This document shows positions 30,885 through 39,899 of a stretch of 40,039 nucleotides of DNA, in pieces (within the stretch, counting starts at the first letter, position 1; each line of letters starts with the position of its first letter). The notes below the pieces were generated by a model, which saw nothing but the letters and a program-made list of their open reading frames with translations, did not search any database and was not told where the DNA came from. The position numbers and the translations under genes are program-made. This DNA comes from an uncultured Sulfuricurvum sp. (lineage in GTDB: Bacteria; Campylobacterota; Campylobacteria; Campylobacterales; Sulfurimonadaceae): the NCBI RefSeq assembly GCF_937936435.1, contig NZ_CALDDG010000122.1, positions 1-40,039 on the forward strand, read 5' to 3'.

Positions 30885-32366
30885 ATGTTCTCACGTGACA
30901 ACCTCTTTTTCGGAGGAATTTTTGTTGCCGCAATCGCCGTTTTCATGATTTGGGGGCTGAACTATCTTGCGCAGCATCACACCCTGTTTATCCTCGCCAC
31001 GATTTTTGGCCTTTTCATGGCCTTCAACATAGGCGGAAACGACGTTGCCAACTCATTCGGCACCAGTGTCGGGGCAAAAACCCTCACCGTCAAACAGGCC
31101 CTTATCATTGCCGCCATCTTTGAACTCAGCGGTGCGATGCTCGCAGGAGCTGCCGTCACCGATACGATTCGGAAAGGGATCGTCGATATTTCTCAAATGG
31201 ATTTCGATCCGATGCTTTACGTCTTTGTCATGATGGGCGCACTGCTCTCGTCTGCTTTATGGCTTATGTACGCTTCGACTAAAGGATATCCCGTTTCTAC
31301 GACACATGCAATCGTTGGAGGGATTCTCGGCGGTTCCATCGCTTTAGGATACGTCACAATGCCTCATGGAGGCAATATTTTTGGCTTGATTCACTGGGAT
31401 CAGATTACCAAAATCGCTATCAGCTGGGTCGTTTCTCCTATTTTGGGCGGGATGGCATCGTATGGCATTTACTGGTATCTCAAAAAAAACATTCTCGACT
31501 ATAACGATGATGTAGAAGCCAAAATCAACGGTATCAAACTCCAGGTCAAAGAATTGAAAGCTTCTTACAACGAATCCATCGCGACAGAAGAAGAGAAAGT
31601 ATCTCACAATGAGAAATTGCAGGAATTAAATCGTTTGCAAAAGAAATCAAACGCTTTTTACGCGCTTCGTATCCATGCACCGCTGATGGCGGCATTTGCC
31701 ACCGCCATGGTAGCCGGAATGTTGTTATTTAAAGGGCTTAAACATGCTCATCTGCAGTTGGACAACACCCAAATTTTCATGTTGATCGCTACCTTCTCAA
31801 CGCTGGCATATGGCATCGTCTATGCCATTGTCAAAGTGATGCACAAAGATTCCCCTCATAAAGCGACCATGCGATTGTTCAGCATGCTCCAAGTCCTTAC
31901 CGCATCAGCTTTTGCTTTCAGCCACGGTGCCAACGATATTGCCAATGCTATCGGGCCGTTCGCGGCAATCATCGATATTTTAGCAACAGGACAGATCAAT
32001 GCCGAATCGCCGGTGCCGATCATCGCGATGGCGACCTTCGGGATTGCACTGGTTGCAGGACTTTGGTTTATCGGGAAAGAGGTTATTCAAACCGTCGGAA
32101 GCCGTATCACGGAAATCTTTCCGGTGACGGGATTTTCCGCTGAACTGGGTGCGACGTTCATTATTCTTTTAGCTACCAAATTAGGGATACCTGTCTCTTC
32201 CACCCATATTTTAGTCGGGGCTATCATCGGAATCGGGATGTTGAACCGCAACGCAAACTGGGCATTAATGCGCCCTATCGCCATGGCATGGATCATCACT
32301 CTCCCCGCAGCGGGAATCATGTCTGCGATCTTCTTCGCTCTTCTTAAAATTACCTTCGGATACTAA
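30885..32366 (+). CDS. PiT-family inorganic phosphate transporter
   Basis: A 493-residue inner-membrane carrier for phosphate (probably as a metal-phosphate complex or with cations). Both inverted repeat signatures are clear: 'GGNDVANSFGTSVGAKTL' near residues 49-66 and 'GANDIANAIGPFAAI' near 345-359, each in a set of membrane helices. 'YPVSTTHAIVG' and 'IPVSSTHILVG' repeat in the same way. Between them is a cytoplasmic hydrophilic loop of about 50 residues (205-255) with coiled-coil character. GGAGC precedes the ATG. It is monocistronic, with a tandem repeat upstream and a terminator downstream. Confidence 0.95.
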   Translation: MFSRDNLFFGGIFVAAIAVFMIWGLNYLAQHHTLFILATIFGLFMAFNIGGNDVANSFGTSVGAKTLTVKQALIIAAIFELSGAMLAGAAVTDTIRKGIVDISQMDFDPMLYVFVMMGALLSSALWLMYASTKGYPVSTTHAIVGGILGGSIALGYVTMPHGGNIFGLIHWDQITKIAISWVVSPILGGMASYGIYWYLKKNILDYNDDVEAKINGIKLQVKELKASYNESIATEEEKVSHNEKLQELNRLQKKSNAFYALRIHAPLMAAFATAMVAGMLLFKGLKHAHLQLDNTQIFMLIATFSTLAYGIVYAIVKVMHKDSPHKATMRLFSMLQVLTASAFAFSHGANDIANAIGPFAAIIDILATGQINAESPVPIIAMATFGIALVAGLWFIGKEVIQTVGSRITEIFPVTGFSAELGATFIILLATKLGIPVSSTHILVGAIIGIGMLNRNANWALMRPIAMAWIITLPAAGIMSAIFFALLKITFGY

Positions 32367-32372
32367 TCCGTT

Positions 32373-32392
32373 CCGCCGTATTTTTGCGGCGG
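32373..32392 (+). terminator. Terminator after the phosphate transporter
   Basis: CCGCCG and CGGCGG pair (with two more weak inner pairs) around a T-rich loop, followed by CTCTTTTA. On the other strand no U run follows, so it mainly serves the transporter gene. Confidence 0.75.
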
Positions 32393-32397
32393 CTCTT

Positions 32398-33561
32398 TTA
32401 CTCTTTTTCCTGACGGCGGTTTAAAAACAGGTAGATAATCTTGATTAAAATCATCAACACTACCGCGCTTCCCATACTTGCTACGATAAATGCATAATAT
32501 TCATCATGCGTAATCGCATTTGCCTGATAACCAAGGGTCGCAATAGCTACCAAAAAGGTCAATGGCATTGAATCACTTAATGAAAATAAAATTGTATTTT
32601 TGAATCCTAAATATCCACTGTATGCAACCATTGAACTAATAAAACGGATCAATATCATTGTTCCAGAGATGAATAACGCCAATTGTAATATTTTCAAATC
32701 TGTAAAAGCATCCAGAGATAATGTTGATCCGACATGAATAAAGAAAATAGGGACCAGGAAGCCGAAACCGAAAGAGGAGAGTTTCTCCGGCAAATCGGTT
32801 TTGTGTTTAAAATAGGTGGCGATAAACATTCCCGCCAAAAATGCCCCCAGAACGACATCGATTTTCAGATACAGCATCACGGCAACCATGATAAACATCA
32901 ATGCCATCGAAAAGCGGATATCCTGATCTTTTCCGTCTTCATGCGGCATGATCAATGTTTTTAACCCGGGATACCACCAAAACAAAATACGAACTCCTTT
33001 AAAAAACACAACAAAACCGATTAAGAACAAAAAGAGTCCGCCGAGAGTAAATGCAAATTCTTGATTGTACCCGTATTCCAATCCGCCGCTCAGAATTGTC
33101 AGTGCAAAAATACTCATCAATTCCCCAATAATCCCAATATTAAGCGCCAAAGTAAGCCACGGTTCGTTTTTACCGTACTCTTTTACTAATGCTACGAGCA
33201 TACCGAGCGAGAAAATCGGAAATGCCACCAGGTATACGGCGCTGAGATGCAAATACAAAAAGAGAGACAGCGAGCACGCATATAAAAGGGCGAAATAAAT
33301 AAGCGTTCTGCGTATCAACGAAGATTTGGCAAATTTAAACTCTTTGAGATTGACCTCCATCCCCGCTAAAAACATCAGATACAAGAAACCGACTTTTGCG
33401 ATGATTTTAAAGAGTTCGTTTTCGACTAAAAACCCGAAATACCCTGCCAAACTCCCCAATAAAATTTCGACGACGACAACCGGTATCTTCGTAACGCGAG
33501 AGAGAAACGGTGAAAGCAGCACCAGAAGCGAAAGGGTTATAATGACGACAATATCACTCAT
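32398..33561 (-). CDS. CPA2-family cation/proton antiporter
   Basis: A 387-residue inner-membrane protein with about 12 hydrophobic helices, of the Kef/NapA type ('FLYLMFLAGMEVNLKEF', 'DVVLGAFLAGMFIATYF', 'PIFFIHVGSTLSLDAF'). It lacks a C-terminal nucleotide-binding (RCK) domain, so it is closer to simple Na+/H+ or K+/H+ exchangers than to gated Kef. It starts 2 bp after folP stops and probably belongs to the rppH-folP operon. The ion is not predictable from sequence. Confidence 0.9.
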   Translation of the reverse strand: MSDIVVIITLSLLVLLSPFLSRVTKIPVVVVEILLGSLAGYFGFLVENELFKIIAKVGFLYLMFLAGMEVNLKEFKFAKSSLIRRTLIYFALLYACSLSLFLYLHLSAVYLVAFPIFSLGMLVALVKEYGKNEPWLTLALNIGIIGELMSIFALTILSGGLEYGYNQEFAFTLGGLFLFLIGFVVFFKGVRILFWWYPGLKTLIMPHEDGKDQDIRFSMALMFIMVAVMLYLKIDVVLGAFLAGMFIATYFKHKTDLPEKLSSFGFGFLVPIFFIHVGSTLSLDAFTDLKILQLALFISGTMILIRFISSMVAYSGYLGFKNTILFSLSDSMPLTFLVAIATLGYQANAITHDEYYAFIVASMGSAVVLMILIKIIYLFLNRRQEKE

Positions 33562-33563
33562 GC

Positions 33564-34703
33564 CTAACCCTGCAGCGCTTTCCAGACACGGATCGCCTGA
33601 ACATGTTCTTTGACATCATGGACGCGAACGATGCTCGCCCCCTCTTCTATCGCCTTTAGATGAATAGCCAGGCTCCCGGCCAAACGTTCTTCACTTTTTG
33701 AGGGAGAGAGCGCATCAATCATCGATTTTCGGCTTGCACCGACGAGCAATTCTTTTCCCAGACGCAGAAAATGACGCTGGTGGGTGATAAGTGCGAGGTT
33801 TTCTTCCAACCGTTTTCCAAATCCGATACCGCAATCGAGGATCATCTCTCGGATACCGAACTTTTCGGCTTTCTCGATCCGTTCTTTAAAAAACACTTCG
33901 ACATCGTGTAAAACCGAATCATACGTCGGGTTTTCCTGCATGGTCTGCGGAGTACCTTGCATATGCATAATAACGGCAGTCGCACCGTAACTGCCGCATA
34001 GCCGTGCGACCTCATCGTCCGCCAAGCCTGTAATATCATTCACGATATGAAATCCTCTCTCTAGGGCATAGTCGATTACAAGCGGTGCATAGCTATCCAG
34101 ACTGAGTTTCGTCTTTTCGTACATGCGCTGCTCATACAGGGCATCGATAATCGGACGCAGACGGTTCAACTCCTCTTCCGCAGAGACGGCCACGCTGCCC
34201 GGACGGCTGGATACTCCTCCCAAATCGATGATATCGGCACCTTCACCGATCATTGTTTCGATCCGGTCTATCGCTTTTGTCCCCTGAAACCGACTGGCAT
34301 GATAAAAACTGTCGTCATTGGCATTAAGTATCCCCATCACCGAAACATCGTTTGTATTAGGGAGACGGCAAAAACTTTCCAATTCGGATGAAAGCTGCTT
34401 TAAACCGAACGGTTGTGCTTTCTCTTTTCTAGCCAGTTGCTGCAATTGACGTTCGGTTGCGATCAGCAAGACATCCACACGGGGAACCGAAGCGGTGACG
34501 GTACCTCTGGGAACCGCCAAATCGGCACCGACGCTTAGGGCATCTTGCTTAAGAATATTGGCCGCACCGACATGCAAATCACGTATCCGAATCAGGTGGC
34601 TCGTCCCTTTATCTTCCAAAATACCGACTCCGCCGCTATCTACCCCGAGGGTTTGAAGTTCACGACGCAAATCGATCGAATCGGAAAGTTTTTCAACGAC
34701 CAC
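33564..34703 (-). CDS. folP: Dihydropteroate synthase
   Basis: Condenses dihydropterin pyrophosphate with p-aminobenzoate in folate synthesis. The 379-residue protein has an N-terminal extension of about 110 residues before the TIM-barrel, as in other Campylobacterota. The barrel shows 'SVMGILNANDDSF', 'GADIIDLGGVSSRPGS', 'VNDITGL', 'MHMQGTP', 'GFGKRLEENL' and 'VGASRKSMI'. In the first loop the common TPDSF reads NDDSF, a departure that may be lineage-typical. The start is GTG with AGAGG upstream, overlapping holB by 11 bp. Confidence 0.95.
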   Translation of the reverse strand: MVVEKLSDSIDLRRELQTLGVDSGGVGILEDKGTSHLIRIRDLHVGAANILKQDALSVGADLAVPRGTVTASVPRVDVLLIATERQLQQLARKEKAQPFGLKQLSSELESFCRLPNTNDVSVMGILNANDDSFYHASRFQGTKAIDRIETMIGEGADIIDLGGVSSRPGSVAVSAEEELNRLRPIIDALYEQRMYEKTKLSLDSYAPLVIDYALERGFHIVNDITGLADDEVARLCGSYGATAVIMHMQGTPQTMQENPTYDSVLHDVEVFFKERIEKAEKFGIREMILDCGIGFGKRLEENLALITHQRHFLRLGKELLVGASRKSMIDALSPSKSEERLAGSLAIHLKAIEEGASIVRVHDVKEHVQAIRVWKALQG

Positions 34704-35316
34704 GTTTGACCTCTCGGATAAAATTCATCAGTATCATGACCAAAACGCTCTGAAAACGGCTGTTAAGTTCGACCAAACGAATCCCTTTCTCCAGCCCTTC
34801 GAGCTGCGAAGCGCTCAAGGGGAGTTTTTCTATGTGAATCGCATGATAGGCGATCTGTTCCAAAAGTGCTTTGGCTTCATGTTTTTTCAGCCGTTCATTC
34901 TCTTTGACAAAAGCAAACAACGAAGCAAGATCGAGATTTTTCAAGGTGATCGAAAGAGGTTCAAAATGGCGTTGCGTATGTTCTTGGGTAAGATTGAGAC
35001 GTGAGCGCACCGTCGGGAGAAATGTACTTTTATTCGGAGCGATCAGGATAAAAACAATATTGCGCGGGGGTTCTTCCAAAATTTTCAAAAGGGCGTTTTG
35101 CGCGGGTATCGTAAAGCTTTTAGCTCCGAGTATCAGTGTTTTGGTATTTTCTTCGCTTTTATATGCTTCGCCGATCACCTCTTTGGCATCTTCGATCTTA
35201 AAGTCTTCACGCATAAAGAGAACCGTACGTAAAGGGCTCAGCGATGTCTCAATCTCTCTGGCACGTCCTTCGATATCGGAAGTTATTAAAATTCCCCCCC
35301 GTTCAAACGCGAACAT
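34693..35316 (-). CDS. holB: DNA polymerase III delta' subunit (short form)
   Basis: A clamp-loader subunit. It is about 207 residues from the ATG at 35316, preferred because GGGGAG stands before it. The segments 'FKIEDAKEVIGEAY' and 'AKSFTIPAQNALLKILEEPPRNIVFILIAPNKSTFLPTVRSR' region are typical, the latter being the sensor-like SRC-equivalent motif. It lacks the N-terminal P-loop part of long delta' proteins, as in Helicobacter and Campylobacter. It lies between hobA and folP in the order conserved in those genera, overlapping both. Confidence 0.9.
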   Translation of the reverse strand: MFAFERGGILITSDIEGRAREIETSLSPLRTVLFMREDFKIEDAKEVIGEAYKSEENTKTLILGAKSFTIPAQNALLKILEEPPRNIVFILIAPNKSTFLPTVRSRLNLTQEHTQRHFEPLSITLKNLDLASLFAFVKENERLKKHEAKALLEQIAYHAIHIEKLPLSASQLEGLEKGIRLVELNSRFQSVLVMILMNFIREVKRGR

Positions 35317-35851
35317 CGATCTCCCCGAAAAGTACCGCATTGAGCGTTTTGTCGAAAAGGCGGTAGAGTTGCAGCAATTTGATATCGATTAGAGAATCGT
35401 GAGATCGAAGGACCAATGCATTTTGGAACCGTTCATCCATAATCCATAACAAAGAATTGGTACATCGTTTGGCGATATCAGAGCGACGTTCGTCCCCGCG
35501 GCCGACATACCAAAAGAAATATTCCCCTTTGAACGTGATATCGAGCATGTCGCTCAGCGTATCGATCGCTTCGCCGCCGCTGAGATGATCGTAATGGGGG
35601 TAAAGAGCATCGATACATACGATAGGGATCATCGGACGGTCCTGAGAACGTTTATTCATCGATGCGGTAATGTAGTGGGCAAACCATCTGCGGTCATGGT
35701 CGGTGATGAGGACGATGCTTTTACCGGACATAATCTGTTCGAGTGCATTGGCTATGGCAGGGGTCCATTCGAAACGCTGTTCCTCAAACCAACTCATCCC
35801 CGCCCCTTCGGAGCGGATAGAGTCCAATGTCCACTGATCGAACTGACGCAC
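35303..35851 (-). CDS. hobA: HobA, DnaA-binding initiation factor
   Basis: Promotes assembly of DnaA on the replication origin in Campylobacterota, as a tetramer structurally related to E. coli DiaA. The 182-residue length matches HP1230. The start is GTG, overlapping the lysC stop by one base (TAGTG). Identification rests on the sequence ('WTLDSIRSEGAGMSWFEEQR', 'LITDHDRRWFAHYI') and on its place between lysC and holB, the order seen in H. pylori and C. jejuni. It is the best single lineage marker in the window. Confidence 0.93.
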   Translation of the reverse strand: MRQFDQWTLDSIRSEGAGMSWFEEQRFEWTPAIANALEQIMSGKSIVLITDHDRRWFAHYITASMNKRSQDRPMIPIVCIDALYPHYDHLSGGEAIDTLSDMLDITFKGEYFFWYVGRGDERRSDIAKRCTNSLLWIMDERFQNALVLRSHDSLIDIKLLQLYRLFDKTLNAVLFGEIDVRV

Positions 35852-37062
35852 TATTGATCCAACGAATAGGCACTATGCAGTGAACGCACGGCAAGCTCCG
35901 CGTATTTCTCGTCGATCACCATCGACACTTTGATCTCGGAAGTAGAGATCATCATGATGTTGATGTTTTCGCGTGCCATAGTCTGAAACGCTTTTGCAGC
36001 TACACCGGTGTGTGATTTCATCCCGACACCGACGATAGAGACTTTGCAGATACACTCATCATAACTCGCCTCTTTGATCTCATCATTGGAAATAAAAGTT
36101 TCAACCACTTTCTTTGCATCGATCAATTCGGTTTTCGGAACGGTAAAATCGAGGTTGGTTTGACCGTCGTGCCCTGATGTTTGGATAATCATATCGATAT
36201 TGACGCTGTTGTCCGCCAAGCGGGTAAAAATATCCGAGGCGATTCCGGGACGGTCGATAACACCGCTCAAAGATACGCGTGCTTGATTTTTGTCCAGGGC
36301 GATTCCGCTGACGAGTGGTTTTTCCATAATATTCTCTTCCTTTGTGATAAGTGTCCCTTCCGCATCGCTGAAACTAGAGCGGGTGACAAGATTAACATTT
36401 AATTTTTTAGCCAGTTCGACGGAACGGTTTTGAAGCACTTTGGCACCCAACGATGCCAGTTCCAACATTTCGTCGTAACTGATTTTATCCATTTTGCGCG
36501 CTTTGGGCTCAATCCGCGGATCGGTCGTATAGATACCGTCGACATCGGTATAGATTTCGCATAAATCCGCTTCTAGCGCTCCAGCAAGTGCTACGGCTGA
36601 GAGATCCGATCCCCCGCGTCCGAGCGTCGTTACCTGACCGCTTTCGCTGACTCCCTGAAACCCTGCTACGACAACCACTTTCCCTGCCGCAAGTTCTGCA
36701 TGCATTGCGCTCGGATCGATACTCTCAATCCGGGCTTTCGTATGGACGTTGTCCGTGACGATACCGGCACGACGGCCGCTCATGGAAGCCGCTTTGTGCC
36801 CCATCGCATTGAGCGCAATCGAAAGCAACGCCGCCGTCACCCGTTCGCCCGAGCTGAGAAGCATATCGACTTCGCTTCGTTCCGGCGATGGCGTATAATG
36901 TTCGGCATACGCAATCAGTTTGTTGGTCTCACCGCTCATCGCTGAGACGACGACAACGACCTGATGCCCCTCTTGCAGCGTTTTGGAAACACGATTGGCG
37001 ACATTTTGGATCCGTTCCAAATCGCCGACACTGGTTCCGCCGAATTTTTGGACAATTAACAT
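35851..37062 (-). CDS. lysC: Aspartate kinase
   Basis: Phosphorylates aspartate, the first step toward lysine, threonine, methionine and diaminopimelate. The 403-residue monofunctional enzyme begins 'VQKFGGTSVGD', has 'STTD'-type substrate motifs ('YTDVDGIYTTDPR', 'GRGGSDLSAVALA'), and ends with two ACT domains (about 265-400) that usually give feedback control by lysine or threonine. Its ATG overlaps the rppH stop by one base, and hobA overlaps its own stop. Confidence 0.97.
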   Translation of the reverse strand: MLIVQKFGGTSVGDLERIQNVANRVSKTLQEGHQVVVVVSAMSGETNKLIAYAEHYTPSPERSEVDMLLSSGERVTAALLSIALNAMGHKAASMSGRRAGIVTDNVHTKARIESIDPSAMHAELAAGKVVVVAGFQGVSESGQVTTLGRGGSDLSAVALAGALEADLCEIYTDVDGIYTTDPRIEPKARKMDKISYDEMLELASLGAKVLQNRSVELAKKLNVNLVTRSSFSDAEGTLITKEENIMEKPLVSGIALDKNQARVSLSGVIDRPGIASDIFTRLADNSVNIDMIIQTSGHDGQTNLDFTVPKTELIDAKKVVETFISNDEIKEASYDECICKVSIVGVGMKSHTGVAAKAFQTMARENINIMMISTSEIKVSMVIDEKYAELAVRSLHSAYSLDQ

Positions 37063-37532
37063 TACAAGTACCCCTTGACTCTAAAATGAGAAATCACCTG
37101 TTCGTATACCGTTTTTTTGAAATGGGCAATATGGTCGAAAAGTGCATCGACGCTGACGAAACGGTATTGCTTAAACTCCGGATGTTTCGTATCCAGGTCT
37201 ATCTTGGCACTTGATTTCAACCGTACCAAGTAATAACGTTGTTTCTGCCCTGCATAAGGAGCCATTTTCGAAGCGACATGAGGAGGAAAATCATACGATA
37301 TCCATTCGGGATATTCGGCAATGATCTCTATCTTTTTCGTTCCGATCTCCTCTTTCAGCTCTCGGAAAAGGGCCTCTTCGCTCGATTCACCCTCGTCTAT
37401 TCCCCCTTGCGGAAATTGCCATACTCCCGCCAAATCAGTACGCTCGGCGATAAAAATCTCTTTCTTTTCTGGATAGTCGGAGGATACTATAATCGCCGCC
37501 ACGTTCGGTCGGTAGAACTTATTTTCGGTCAT
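37062..37532 (-). CDS. rppH: RNA pyrophosphohydrolase (Nudix)
   Basis: Removes pyrophosphate from triphosphorylated RNA 5' ends, opening them to decay; older names are NudH and InvA. The 156-residue protein has 'YRPNVAAIIVSSDYP' and the Nudix box 'GGIDEGESSEEALFRELKEEIG' region complete with its REL-EEIG core. It is the first gene of the long minus-strand operon ending in the antiporter gene. The minus-strand TATAAT box at 37546-37551 ends 13 bases before the ATG, so its leader is very short. Confidence 0.95.
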   Translation of the reverse strand: MTENKFYRPNVAAIIVSSDYPEKKEIFIAERTDLAGVWQFPQGGIDEGESSEEALFRELKEEIGTKKIEIIAEYPEWISYDFPPHVASKMAPYAGQKQRYYLVRLKSSAKIDLDTKHPEFKQYRFVSVDALFDHIAHFKKTVYEQVISHFRVKGYL

Positions 37533-37545
37533 TCACCATCTTTTC

Positions 37546-37551
37546 ATTATA
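37546..37551 (-). promoter_or_regulatory. Predicted -10 box for the rppH-lysC-hobA-holB-folP operon
   Basis: The minus strand reads TATAAT, 13 bases before the rppH ATG, giving a leader of about 7 bases. Confidence 0.55.
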
Positions 37552-37590
37552 TTTGGAGGGGTATTGTAAACTATTCGCCATTAAAAATAC

Positions 37591-37596
37591 TATAAT
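37591..37596 (+). promoter_or_regulatory. Predicted -10 box for hemW
   Basis: TATAAT, then CCTTTT, then the hemW ATG: transcription would begin at the start codon itself. Confidence 0.55.
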
Positions 37597-37602
37597 CCTT
37601 TT

Positions 37603-38664
37603 ATGCTTTTATACATTCATATCCCTTTTTGCGATAGCAAATGTTCCTACTGTGCTTTTAACTCGTATGTCGATAAATTCAGTCTGAAAAAAGAGTATAT
37701 GCAGGCCCTCCTCGTCCAGTTCGAAGCCGAGTTTCTACGATTCGGTATCAGTCGCGACAATCCGATAGAGACCGTTTTTATCGGTGGAGGAACTCCCTCT
37801 ACGGTGGAGCCCGAACTGTATTATCCCCTCTTTGAGAGAATAAAACCCTATTTAGCCCCCGATGCGGAAATCACCTCGGAAGCCAATCCCAACAGCGCGA
37901 CCCGCTCATGGCTGGAGGGGATGTATGAGCTGGGAATCAACCGGATCAGCTTCGGCGTACAAAGTTTTAATAACGAAAAACTCAAAACACTCGGACGAGC
38001 CCACCATACCCAACATGCGCTCGAAGCGATACGGTGTGCATCCGCTATCGGATACAAACATCTCAGCATCGATTTGATCTATGGTGTCAGAGGTGATACC
38101 AAAGCACTTTTACAAGCCGATATCGATCAAGCATTCTCGCTTCCGATCGACCATATCAGCCTCTATTCTTTAACTATCGAAGAGAAAACGGCATTTGAAA
38201 ACACCCCCGAGATCGCCGAAGAGGAACTCGATCTTACCCGATGGCTGTTTCGCAAGATCGAAGAAAAAGGATTTGAACAGTATGAAATTTCCAATTTCGG
38301 AAAATACCGTTCCCGCCACAATATCGGCTATTGGGAACATAAACCGTATATCGGTCTGGGCAGCGGAGCCGTCGGTTTTCTAAACATGCAGCGATTTTAC
38401 CCTTCTCAGGATGTGGCGCACTATGTTCAAAATCCCATCGAATACCGTATCGAAGCGCTTGATGCCGAAGCGCTGTTAAGCGAAAGTCTCTTTTTGGGAT
38501 TTCGCAGCCGTGTCGGGGTCGATTCAGCACGGCTATCTGCCGCCCAGCGTCAAAATGCCGATATTCTGTGTCGAGAAGGGGTCCTCACGTATGACGGAAG
38601 CCGTTATTTTAATACCGATTTTCTCCTATCCGATGAAATCGCGCTCAGAGTAGAAGGGTTTTAA
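37603..38664 (+). CDS. hemW: Radical-SAM haem chaperone HemW (HemN-like)
   Basis: A 353-residue radical-SAM protein with C10-x3-C14-x2-C17 and the following F ('FCDSKCSYCAFN'). It lacks the extra N-terminal residues needed by true HemN coproporphyrinogen dehydrogenase, so the haem-chaperone family is preferred. Other blocks are 'VFIGGGTPS', 'EANPNS', 'GINRISFGVQSFN', 'IDLIYGV' and 'YEISNFGK'. There is no ribosome site; a TATAAT box ends six bases before the ATG. It is followed by tatB, tatC and queA as in C. jejuni. Confidence 0.93.
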   Translation: MLLYIHIPFCDSKCSYCAFNSYVDKFSLKKEYMQALLVQFEAEFLRFGISRDNPIETVFIGGGTPSTVEPELYYPLFERIKPYLAPDAEITSEANPNSATRSWLEGMYELGINRISFGVQSFNNEKLKTLGRAHHTQHALEAIRCASAIGYKHLSIDLIYGVRGDTKALLQADIDQAFSLPIDHISLYSLTIEEKTAFENTPEIAEEELDLTRWLFRKIEEKGFEQYEISNFGKYRSRHNIGYWEHKPYIGLGSGAVGFLNMQRFYPSQDVAHYVQNPIEYRIEALDAEALLSESLFLGFRSRVGVDSARLSAAQRQNADILCREGVLTYDGSRYFNTDFLLSDEIALRVEGF

Positions 38665-38721
38665 ACTTTCTTTGGGTAAAATCTCTCGATTCTATAAAAA
38701 ATTACTTCGTGGACTACTAAA

Positions 38722-39117
38722 ATGTTTGGAATGGGCCTAGGCGAAATCTTTATCATTGTCGTGATTGCCATCTTGTTTCTGGGGCCGGACAAGCTCCCCA
38801 GTACGATGGTGGATATTGCCAAATTTTTTCGAAGCGTCAAAAGTACCGTAAACTCGGCGCGTGCTACGATCGAAGAGGAGATGCGCTTTTCGGAAATGAA
38901 ACAAGATGCTCTCAATTATAAAAAAGAGTTGACCGATGCCAGTTCAGAACTCGAGCGGCTTACTAACGTGACCGAAATCGGCAGCGAACTCAATGCCGTC
39001 AAAAGCGAACTCGATTTTAATGCCATACCTGCAGCCCCTGCCGCTCCGAAAGAGCCCGAAGTAGTAACCTTCACTCCGAAATCCAAAGAGATCAAACCCA
39101 AGGAAGAGAGTCTTTAA
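38722..39117 (+). CDS. tatB: Twin-arginine translocase subunit TatB
   Basis: The 131-residue protein has the N-terminal helix 'MGLGEIFIIVVIAILFLGPDKLP' region (with the Glu and FLGP typical of TatB), then an amphipathic helix and a long charged coiled tail ending in a Pro/Ala-rich stretch. Together with TatC it forms the receptor for twin-arginine signals, such as that of the molybdoenzyme in this window. The TatC start overlaps its stop by one base (TAATG). Confidence 0.93.
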   Translation: MFGMGLGEIFIIVVIAILFLGPDKLPSTMVDIAKFFRSVKSTVNSARATIEEEMRFSEMKQDALNYKKELTDASSELERLTNVTEIGSELNAVKSELDFNAIPAAPAAPKEPEVVTFTPKSKEIKPKEESL

Positions 39118-39899
39118 TGTTTGATGATTTACGCCCCCATTTAGTCGAATTGCGCAAACGGCTCGGAATCAGCGTCGCCGCCGTAATCGTCATGTTTTTT
39201 GTCGCATTCAATTTTCATGAACCGATCATGACATGGATGACCGCTCCACTGAACGATGCTCTGGCCGAAGTCGCCAAAGTCGCTCCGAACGCCGCACACG
39301 GGATGGTTACGACCACCCAAGTCGGCGGTACTTTTTTCGTCGCGATGAAAGTGGCATTTTTTGCAGGGTTGCTAGGGGCTCTTCCTGTCATCTTGTCCCA
39401 GATATGGCTTTTTGTCGCTCCGGGGCTTTATGCCAACGAAAAAAAGATGCTCTATCCGTTTATTTTCGGCGGTACGACCATGTTTCTTATCGGCGCATTG
39501 TTTGCCTACTATGTCGTCACACCGTTCGGTTTCAGCTTTTTGATCGCCTTTGGGGCATTTGAATTCGTACCGTTGATCAATATCGAAGATTACGTCGATT
39601 TTTTCTCCAAAATCATGTTCGGATTCGGGCTGGCGTTTGAACTTCCGATCATCTGCTATTTCTTGGCTCTGTTAGGCTTGATCGACGATCGGATGATGGT
39701 CGGCTTCTTCCGCTATGCTATCGTCTTAATCTTTATCATTTCAGCGATTCTGACCCCGCCGGATGTCCTTACCCAAATCCTGATGGCAATTCCGTTGACC
39801 CTTCTGTACGGAGCGTCGATCCTTGTCGTTCGTGCCGTCAATCCGGCTCCTAAAGAAGAGCCTTATATCGGAGAAGACGAAGAGGAAACCATCGATTAA
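39117..39899 (+). CDS. tatC: Twin-arginine translocase subunit TatC
   Basis: A 260-residue membrane protein with six hydrophobic helices. The N-terminal 'DLRPHLVELRKRL' and the cytoplasmic loop 'IWLFVAPGLYANEKKM' match the conserved TatC signal-recognition regions, and 'GFGLAFELPI' is typical of a later helix. The C-terminal tail is acidic (EDEEETID). It is co-translated with tatB and directly abuts queA. TatA is not in the window. Confidence 0.97.
   Translation: MFDDLRPHLVELRKRLGISVAAVIVMFFVAFNFHEPIMTWMTAPLNDALAEVAKVAPNAAHGMVTTTQVGGTFFVAMKVAFFAGLLGALPVILSQIWLFVAPGLYANEKKMLYPFIFGGTTMFLIGALFAYYVVTPFGFSFLIAFGAFEFVPLINIEDYVDFFSKIMFGFGLAFELPIICYFLALLGLIDDRMMVGFFRYAIVLIFIISAILTPPDVLTQILMAIPLTLLYGASILVVRAVNPAPKEEPYIGEDEEETID

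Noticed and set aside
37529..37537. A Helicobacter-type DnaA box (TCATTCACN) next to hobA
   Set aside because: A single match; about one is expected by chance in 40 kb on both strands, and there is no cluster or origin context.
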